From Burkholderiaceae bacterium (GTDB lineage: Bacteria; Pseudomonadota; Gammaproteobacteria; Burkholderiales; Burkholderiaceae), in contig CANBPJ010000023.1 in the NCBI GenBank assembly GCA_947371415.1, positions 1-18,849 on the forward strand: a stretch of 18,849 nt of DNA, written 5' to 3'. Positions within the stretch are counted from its first letter, which is position 1, and each line of letters begins with the position of its first letter. Both the position numbers and the translations under genes were made by a program. A model generated the notes under the pieces. It made no database searches, was not told the DNA's origin, and worked only from the letters and a program-made list of their open reading frames with translations. Of the stretch, positions 14,325 through 18,849 are shown one piece after another.

Positions 14325-15149
14325 ATGAAATACCCGTTTAACCGAATATTAGCTATTGCCATTACCGCACTCACACTATTAGGCAACACTGCTCAAGCAC
14401 AAGAGAAAAGTATTGTGGTGTCCTCAACAACTTCTACAGAACAATCGGGCTTGTTTGGCTTCATGCTGCCAATCTTCAAAATGAAGACCGGCATCGATGT
14501 GAAAGTAGTTGCGGTTGGCACTGGTCAGGCCTTAGATATTGGTCGACGTGGCGATGCTGATGTTGTATTCGTGCATGACAAACCCGCTGAAGAAAAGTTT
14601 GTCAGCGAAGGTTACGCTACAAAACGTATTGAAGTAATGTACAACGACTTTGTATTGATTGGACCAAAATCAGATCCAGCCAAAATTGCAGGCGGAAAAG
14701 ATATTAAGATAGCGTTTCAAAAAATCGCTACTGCTCAAGCACCATTCATATCTCGTGGCGATAAAAGTGGTACCCACGCAGCGGAGTTGCGTTACTGGAA
14801 AGACACTGGCGTAGCGGTTGCCCCTACCCTCACTTGGTATAAAGAAACTGGCTCAGGTATGGGTCCAGCATTAAATACTGCATCTGCGATGAACGGCTAC
14901 ATCTTGGCTGATCGCGCTACATGGCTTTCCTTTAAGAACCGCGGTGACTTAGTAATCCTAGTTCAAGGCGATCCAAAGCTATTTAACCAATATGGCGTCA
15001 TGCTGGTAAGTCCTGCAAAGTTTCCTCATGTGAAAAAAGCAGAAGGCCAAGCATTTATCGACTGGATTACATCCAAGAATGGTCAGGACGTCATTGCTAG
15101 TTATCAAATTGGTGGCGAGCAACTCTTCTTCCCGAATGCAAAGAAATAA
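14325..15149 (+). CDS. tupA: Tungstate ABC transporter substrate-binding protein (TupA)
   Basis: Periplasmic oxyanion receptor of 274 residues. A signal peptide (about 1-25, ending AQA) is followed by 'SIVVSSTTSTEQSGLFGFMLPIF', where the TTST block (35-38) is the tungstate-binding signature of TupA. 'VKVVAVGTGQALDIGRRGDADVVFVHD' and 'FISRGDKSGTHAAELRYW' (SRGDKSGTH 143-151) are also family blocks. TupA binds tungstate with very high affinity and normally delivers it to TupBC. The start is ATG 14325, nine bases after AAGGAAG (14309-14315). The frame remains open to 14202, but that part lies within the divergent regulator gene and has no signal-peptide character. The next gene starts five bases after its stop. 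Its permease partners are not in the window. Confidence 0.93.
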   Translation: MKYPFNRILAIAITALTLLGNTAQAQEKSIVVSSTTSTEQSGLFGFMLPIFKMKTGIDVKVVAVGTGQALDIGRRGDADVVFVHDKPAEEKFVSEGYATKRIEVMYNDFVLIGPKSDPAKIAGGKDIKIAFQKIATAQAPFISRGDKSGTHAAELRYWKDTGVAVAPTLTWYKETGSGMGPALNTASAMNGYILADRATWLSFKNRGDLVILVQGDPKLFNQYGVMLVSPAKFPHVKKAEGQAFIDWITSKNGQDVIASYQIGGEQLFFPNAKK

Positions 15150-15154
15150 TTGCC

Positions 15155-16027
15155 ATGAGAACTCCACACTTTTTCAGCGCGCTACTTTTTACTCTGTTGA
15201 TTGGGCTATTTATGCAAGCATCAGTCGCACAAACCAATCCTCCCCAAGTAGAGGCTACTTATGGACAAGGCGCCAAGAGTTTTAAGCTGGCTACTGGCAG
15301 TCCCGGTGAATTAGGTTTGCTGCAACAGCTTGGCGAAGCCTTTGATAAACAGGAAGGTGCCCGCCTAGTCTGGATTAAGGCTGGAAGCGGAGCCTCTCTT
15401 AACCTGCTAAAAACACAACAGGTTGACATGATCATGGTGCATGCACCTGATGGTGTAAATAAAGCCATTGCCGAAGGATGGGCAACCGGTAGAACCCTGA
15501 TTGGTTCTAACGAGTTTTACATTGTTGGACCAAAAGCGGATGCGGCGAAAATCAAAACCGCTAGCAGCGGAGCTGATGCTTACGCAAAGATCGCCAAAGC
15601 ACAGGCCAACTTCATCTCCCGAGGCGATAAATCTGGTACGCACCAAAAAGAAATGGATATTTGGAAAAAAGCGAGGATAACACCGGAGGGAAACTGGTAC
15701 ATCGTGACCAATGACTTTATGACGGCCTCCCTCAAAAGAGCAAATGCGGATAAAGCCTACTTCATGACCGATAGCAGTACTTGGGTAGCAGAAAAGAATG
15801 TAGCCCCAGAACTGCAGATTCTGTATCGTGGTGACCCTTACCTTGTGAATACCTATGATGCGTTGGTAGCGCCCGTGGGAGCCACTGAAAATCGCGATAT
15901 CGCCGCGAAGTTCATTCAATTTGTAGCATCTGAAGAAGGTCAAACCATCATTCGCAACTACGGCAAAGCCCAATACAAAGAAGCCCTCTACAATGACGCT
16001 GTTTACGCTAAACAATACGTCTACTAG
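15155..16027 (+). CDS. Diverged TupA paralogue, periplasmic oxyanion-binding protein
   Basis: Second TupA-like binding protein, 290 residues, with a signal peptide ending near ASVA25. Shared blocks with the upstream TupA are 'LNLLKTQQVDMIMVHAPDGVNKAIAEGWA', 'NEFYIVGPKADAAKI', 'FISRGDKSGTH' (153-163) and a C-terminal 'FVASEEGQTIIRNYGK'. The signature TTST at the N-terminal ligand loop is replaced by 'KLATGSPGELGLLQQLG' (about 44-60), and the middle hinge also differs, so the ligand or affinity may have changed. It starts five bases after tupA and stops eight bases before the Mop gene, within one operon. It may be a receptor for molybdate or another oxyanion, or a scavenger. A duplication of tupA followed by divergence is the simplest origin. 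Confidence 0.88.
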   Translation: MRTPHFFSALLFTLLIGLFMQASVAQTNPPQVEATYGQGAKSFKLATGSPGELGLLQQLGEAFDKQEGARLVWIKAGSGASLNLLKTQQVDMIMVHAPDGVNKAIAEGWATGRTLIGSNEFYIVGPKADAAKIKTASSGADAYAKIAKAQANFISRGDKSGTHQKEMDIWKKARITPEGNWYIVTNDFMTASLKRANADKAYFMTDSSTWVAEKNVAPELQILYRGDPYLVNTYDALVAPVGATENRDIAAKFIQFVASEEGQTIIRNYGKAQYKEALYNDAVYAKQYVY

Positions 16028-16035
16028 GAGAAATC

Positions 16036-16260
16036 ATGGAACTTAAAGTCAAACTCAGCGCACGCAACACCCTTAGCGGCAAGGTTGTCGAACTTAAAAT
16101 GGGTCAAACTACTTCTCATGTGAAATTAGACATTGGTGGCGGTCATATTGTTACCGCATCCATTACGAACGAAGCAGTAGATGAACTTCAACTCAAGGTA
16201 GGTGATCAAGCTTGGGCTGTAGTGAAAGCTTCTGATGTCATGATTGCTAAAGACGCTTAA
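16036..16260 (+). CDS. Mop-domain molybdate/tungstate-binding protein (molbindin)
   Basis: Single Mop (TOBE-like) domain of 74 residues in the cytoplasm. The signature 'SARNTLSGKVVELKMGQTTSHVKLDIGGGHIVTASIT' (about 8-44) and 'VDELQLKVGDQAWAVVKASDVMIAKD' match molbindins closely. These small proteins assemble into hexamers that hold several oxyanions and buffer molybdenum or tungsten in the cell. AGGAG overlaps the preceding stop codon and lies just before the ATG, so translation should be strong and coupled. It is the last gene of the tupA operon, followed by a strong terminator. Confidence 0.94.
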   Translation: MELKVKLSARNTLSGKVVELKMGQTTSHVKLDIGGGHIVTASITNEAVDELQLKVGDQAWAVVKASDVMIAKDA

Positions 16261-16275
16261 TCCTTGTTGGGTATG

Positions 16276-16308
16276 AAAAAGGCCCGCAGTTCAAATGCGG
16301 GCCTTTTT
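16276..16308. terminator. Strong bidirectional rho-independent terminator
   Basis: A 13-bp perfect stem, AAAAAGGCCCGCA (16276-16288) / TGCGGGCCTTTTT (16296-16308), encloses a GTTCAAA loop. The T-run on the plus strand ends the tupA-tupA2-mop transcript. The A-run at the other end supplies a T-run for the minus-strand gene that ends at 16357. Confidence 0.95.
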
Positions 16309-16314
16309 ATTTAC

Positions 16315-16348
16315 CACCTCAGCACTTAGTAGCACCGAAGTTGAGGTG
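16315..16348. repeat. Imperfect hairpin beside the shared terminator
   Basis: CACCTCA (16315-16321) pairs with TGAGGTG (16342-16348), and ACTT/AAGT (16324-16327/16338-16341) continue the stem with a two-base bulge. There is no adjacent T-run. It lies within the 3' untranslated part of the minus-strand gene ending at 16357. Confidence 0.45.
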
Positions 16349-16356
16349 TTAAATAC

Positions 16357-16938
16357 TTACTTCTTTGGCGTTACAAAACCAATGGCTGTATCGTCAACAA
16401 ACTCAACAATCACATCATCACCAGCTTTGAATTTCTCAAGACCTAAAACGCTTTGATCTACTTTTACTTTTTGCTTTTCACCTGAAGGTAATGTGAAGGT
16501 TACAACACGAGTTTTTGCATCGATTGTGCTGATCTTCACTGTTGCATAAACAGTGTCGGTAGTTTCTTCAAATGGCTTAGCAGAACCTTTGCCAGAAATC
16601 ACTACTGAACGCACGCCTGATACGCCTGGCTTTGCATCTTTAGGTGCAGCAATCAAACCAATCGCAATCGCTTGAGCATGCTCAACTACAAACACATCGC
16701 CCTTTTTCACTTTATCCAAATCATTTACTTGCTTGGATACATTCATTTGAGCCAAATTACCGTTAGCGTCTTTTAATACAACGATGCGCTTCTTCACATC
16801 AACAGAATCTACAGTAGCGGTTAACACGGCAGCTTCAACAGCCAATGGCAACATCTTTGCTGGCGCTTGGGCGAACACTGCGCTTGCGGCAACCAAACCA
16901 AGTGAGGCAACTAATGAGGCAAGTAAGGATTTCTTCAA
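16357..16938 (-). CDS. Exported protein of two homologous beta-rich repeats, function unknown
   Basis: Predicted periplasmic protein of 193 residues with a signal peptide ending near AVFA. After it come two similar units of about 60 residues: 'ATVDSVDVKKRIVVLKDANG...VKKGDVFVVEHAQAIAIGLI' and 'ATVKISTIDAKTRVVTFTLPSG...FKAGDDVIVEFVDDTAIGFV'. Each has alternating strands, a 'K-x-G-D' turn and an 'AIG' ending, which suggests an OB- or small-barrel-like fold duplicated in tandem. The start is set at a TTG (16936-16938), because AGGAG lies five bases before it and the signal peptide begins there (LKKSLLASL). A longer frame to 16992 adds non-signal residues. I do not recognise a named family with confidence; DUF5666-like domains are a distant possibility. 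Confidence 0.78.
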   Translation of the reverse strand: MKKSLLASLVASLGLVAASAVFAQAPAKMLPLAVEAAVLTATVDSVDVKKRIVVLKDANGNLAQMNVSKQVNDLDKVKKGDVFVVEHAQAIAIGLIAAPKDAKPGVSGVRSVVISGKGSAKPFEETTDTVYATVKISTIDAKTRVVTFTLPSGEKQKVKVDQSVLGLEKFKAGDDVIVEFVDDTAIGFVTPKK

Positions 16939-17112
16939 AATAACTCCTAGATAAAGGTTTTTATGGGGACGCCTATGCAGCAACATTACCAAATGATTGT
17001 AACCATGAAGTAAGCTACTTATAACCCTTAGGGCTAATTTTTAGGCTCAAAATGGCTCAATTTAGTACATTACAGCTAACCCCCTTAATCATGCCTTTGA
17101 TAGATAGACACC

Positions 17113-17535
17113 GTGATATTGATTAAATCCTGGCAGGAGGCGGAAAGTGATGCCTACCCTATCCGTAAAGCGGTCTTTATTGAGGAACAAGGGGTTCCTG
17201 AGGTCATGGAGCTCGATGAGTTTGACCCCATAGCTGAACATGCTCTGGCATACCGAGGGCACGACTGTATTGGAACCGCCCGCCTTGTTGCCTTGCCAGA
17301 GCATCGAGGTCGAATCGGTCGGATGGCGGTCTTACCGGCATATCGAGGACAAGGAGTTGGCAAGCAATTGCTCGGCGCATTAATTGAGCTCGGCAAATCC
17401 CAAGGCGTCACTCAGCTTGAATTACATGCCCAGCTATCAGCTATTCTGTTTTATGAGCAATTTGGGTTTATTGCTCGTGGTGATGTCTATGATGAAGCAG
17501 GTATTGCGCATCGCGATATGATCTTATGTATCTAA
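17113..17535 (+). CDS. GNAT family N-acetyltransferase
   Basis: Cytoplasmic acetyl-CoA-dependent N-acyltransferase of 140 residues, one full GNAT domain. The acetyl-CoA loop is 'IGRMAVLPAYRGQGVGKQLLGALIELGKSQG' (RGQGVG at about 78-83). 'IRKAVFIEEQGVPEVMELDEFDPIAEHALAY' matches the N-terminal part of ElaA/YjcF-like proteins, and 'ILFYEQFGF' is the usual C-terminal motif. The acceptor is unknown. The start is a GTG at 17113 with a weak ribosome site; the first visible residues (ILIKSWQEAE) fit the family start. The thioesterase gene begins 16 bases after its stop, so the two are probably co-transcribed. Confidence 0.92.
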   Translation: MILIKSWQEAESDAYPIRKAVFIEEQGVPEVMELDEFDPIAEHALAYRGHDCIGTARLVALPEHRGRIGRMAVLPAYRGQGVGKQLLGALIELGKSQGVTQLELHAQLSAILFYEQFGFIARGDVYDEAGIAHRDMILCI

Positions 17536-17551
17536 AAGTAATTTACTACCC

Positions 17552-17971
17552 ATGACCCAATCAGCCAACCCGCCCTTTCTCTTTCGCGTTTGCTACTCGG
17601 ATACCGATGCAGCGGGATTTGTCTATCACGCTCGCTATCTGGAGATATTCGAGCGAAGTCGTTCGGAATGGCTTCAGCAAAGAGGATTGAGCCCCACTAA
17701 ACTCATTAACGAGTTCGGCATTCTGCTACCAGTTCGTGAAATCACGATGAATTTTCATAGACCGGGGCGATTGGATGATCTACTTAGCATTGATCAGATC
17801 ATCGAACATCGCGGTCACACCCAAATTGCCGTCAAACAAACTGCCAAACGCATTACAGAAGGTGCTGAACCAGAGCTGATTGCCAGCGCCCTCCTCCATA
17901 TTGTTTGTGTTGACACCACCACCCTGAAACCTAAAGGGCTACCAGACTGGCTCTTTGTTGCCGATCAATAA
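17552..17971 (+). CDS. Acyl-CoA thioesterase, YbgC/4-hydroxybenzoyl-CoA type
   Basis: Hotdog-fold thioesterase of 139 residues that hydrolyses acyl-CoA or acyl-ACP thioesters in the cytoplasm. The active-site block is 'YSDTDAAGFVYHARYLEIFERSRSEWLQQRG' (about 15-45), with Asp19 in the catalytic position. 'LPVREITMNFHRPGRLDDLLSID' is the second conserved segment. In this family YbgC usually stands beside tol-pal genes, but none are here. The neighbours are a GNAT enzyme and a thiol dioxygenase. The Shine-Dalgarno is weak, and the next gene starts 21 bases later. Confidence 0.92.
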   Translation: MTQSANPPFLFRVCYSDTDAAGFVYHARYLEIFERSRSEWLQQRGLSPTKLINEFGILLPVREITMNFHRPGRLDDLLSIDQIIEHRGHTQIAVKQTAKRITEGAEPELIASALLHIVCVDTTTLKPKGLPDWLFVADQ

Positions 17972-17992
17972 TTACATTACCAAGGGGTTTTA

Positions 17993-18586
17993 ATGCAAGA
18001 AGGTAAGTTACTGACGTTTGTAAAAAGTCTTGCCACGCTTCTGGAAACACATCCAAGCGAAGAGCTTATTTTTTCTAAAGGAAAAATACTTCTGGAGAAC
18101 CTCATCAGAGTAGATGACTGGCTAGCCCAAGAGTTCTGCAAACCGCATCCCGATTATTACCAGCAATACCTACTCTACGCAGATCCGCTTGATCGTTTTT
18201 CAATAGTCAGCTTTGTGTGGGGTCCTGGACAAAAAACACCACTCCATAACCATACCGTTTGGGGAATGGTAGGTCAGTTACGAGGGCAAGAACGCAGCGC
18301 CAACTATTACCGTCAGCCTGATGGCAGCTATAAGGCAGATCAATATCTCATTTGCGAACCAGGGCAAGTGGCCACGGTGTCGCCCAATACGCACGATATT
18401 CACGTGGTGGAGAATGACGTGAGTGATCAAGTTTCAATCAGTATTCATGTGTATGGCGGCAATATTGGACGTATTCAGCGAGCATTTTTTGACCCCATTA
18501 CCGGCGCAGAAAAATTATTTATCTCCGGCTATGCCAACACCTTAACCCCGAACCTCTGGAATACCGCCGTCAATCCTGCTGGATAG
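17993..18586 (+). CDS. Cysteine dioxygenase family thiol dioxygenase
   Basis: Cupin-fold non-haem iron enzyme of 197 residues that oxidises a small thiol (cysteine or 3-mercaptopropionate) to the sulfinate. The iron ligands are His85 and His87 in 'TPLHNHTVWGMVGQLRGQE' and His137 in 'HDIHVVENDVSDQVSISIHVYGG'. Tyr154 aligns with the conserved active-site Tyr157 of mammalian enzyme. The partner Cys93 of the mammalian Cys-Tyr crosslink is not conserved (Gly91-Met92 here), as usual in bacteria. Arg68 ('DPLDRFSIV') could be the carboxylate-binding Arg. Cysteine versus mercaptopropionate preference cannot be fixed from sequence alone. A good AAGGGG lies five bases before the ATG. It is the third gene of a compact plus-strand run. 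Confidence 0.88.
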   Translation: MQEGKLLTFVKSLATLLETHPSEELIFSKGKILLENLIRVDDWLAQEFCKPHPDYYQQYLLYADPLDRFSIVSFVWGPGQKTPLHNHTVWGMVGQLRGQERSANYYRQPDGSYKADQYLICEPGQVATVSPNTHDIHVVENDVSDQVSISIHVYGGNIGRIQRAFFDPITGAEKLFISGYANTLTPNLWNTAVNPAG

Positions 18587-18605
18587 CTTAAAATAAGGCC
18601 TCTTT

Positions 18606-18629
18606 CTGCAAACACTTCAAGTGTGGCAG
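18606..18629 (+). promoter_or_regulatory. Hairpin in the leader of the DEAD-box helicase gene
   Basis: CTGC (18606-18609) pairs with GCAG (18626-18629), and ACAC/GTGT (18612-18615/18621-18624) close a TTCAA loop. A -10-like TAAAAT lies at 18589-18594, so the hairpin would sit near the 5' end of a leader of about 90 bases. No gene is visible in 18587-18690. Confidence 0.3.
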
Positions 18630-18690
18630 CTCACCCCATTGGCCGGGATAGTCGTTTAATTGAATACGGGCCAATATTTATTTGGTCCTT

Positions 18691-18849
18691 ATGTTATTCA
18701 CAGATCTCGGTTTATCAGAATCCATTCTTCGTGCTATTAGCGAAGAAGGTTATACCAGCCCCACTCCTATTCAAGAAAAATCCATCCCCGCAGTTTTAAA
18801 GGGTGGCGACTTACTGGCTGCAGCTCAAACAGGCACCGGCAAAACTGCT
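18691..18849 (+). CDS. rhlE: DEAD-box ATP-dependent RNA helicase, RhlE-like (5' part only)
   Basis: The first 53 codons are present and the gene runs off the window edge. The start MLFTDLGLSESILRAISEEG is followed by the Q motif 'GYTSPTPIQEKSIPAVLKGGDLL' (about 20-42) and the Walker A motif 'AAAQTGTGKTA' (about 43-53). Motif order and the phrase 'FTDLGLSESILRAI' resemble RhlE-type helicases used in ribosome assembly, mRNA turnover and cold adaptation. The rest (DEAD box, motifs III-VI, tail) is out of view, so the subfamily is provisional. A leader of about 100 bases precedes it. Confidence 0.9.
   Translation, partial: MLFTDLGLSESILRAISEEGYTSPTPIQEKSIPAVLKGGDLLAAAQTGTGKTA

Noticed and set aside
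15407..16015. Minus-strand open frame of 202 codons
   Set aside because: It lies entirely antisense to the tupA paralogue, has no family features and no ribosome site; it is a shadow of the real gene.
17044..17060. Direct repeat GGCTCAA at ten-base spacing
   Set aside because: Only two short copies in a divergent gap; likely chance, with no matching promoter elements.

Overview
The window looks like chromosomal DNA of a Burkholderiales betaproteobacterium, most like the freshwater genus Polynucleobacter. This is judged from protein style (Bug/TctC receptor, type-B L31, fumarylpyruvate-hydrolase-like protein, 'YYC...YPY..C' exported proteins), the moderate GC content and the compact gene layout; no database search was possible. 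No tRNA, rRNA, insertion sequence, integrase or CRISPR array was seen. No gene-free stretch exceeds 300 bases. The longest gaps are 12323-12446, 16939-17112, 4757-4868 and 18587-18690.

Left part (1-6630). A type-B bL31 gene with an Ala/Lys-rich tail ends at a clear terminator. It is followed by a coupled pair on the plus strand, a GT-C-type membrane glycosyltransferase and a MATE transporter. On the minus strand are a glycine-zipper lipoprotein and a Gly/Tyr/Pro-rich exported protein. Next comes a minus-strand group read in the order DUF5993-like micro-membrane protein, DsbB-type oxidoreductase, Bug/TctC solute receptor. The 52-residue DUF5993-like gene (6472-6630) is easily missed.

Middle (6706-12365). 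A crotonase-fold gene runs rightwards and is convergent with a minus-strand set: an alpha/beta-hydrolase lipoprotein, an FAH-family hydrolase, a SemiSWEET transporter, a small cytochrome c, and feoAB. feoA is preceded by a near-ideal Fur box that overlaps its promoter. A 20-bp perfect palindrome lies upstream of the cytochrome gene.

Molybdate/tungstate region (12447-16308). A ModE-type HTH fused to a PBP-like sensor domain and modA are read leftwards. tupA, a diverged tupA paralogue and a Mop-domain molbindin are read rightwards as a tight operon closed by a strong terminator. The ~75-bp divergent intergenic region carries repeated CATAT/ATATG half-sites. There are three oxyanion-binding proteins, a sensor-regulator and a storage/buffer protein, but no permease or ATPase gene in the window. 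This is the most unusual system here.

Right part (16357-18849). A TTG-started exported protein made of two homologous repeats runs leftwards. Rightwards are a GNAT acetyltransferase, a YbgC-type thioesterase, a thiol dioxygenase of the cysteine dioxygenase family, and the first 53 codons of an RhlE-like DEAD-box helicase cut by the window edge.
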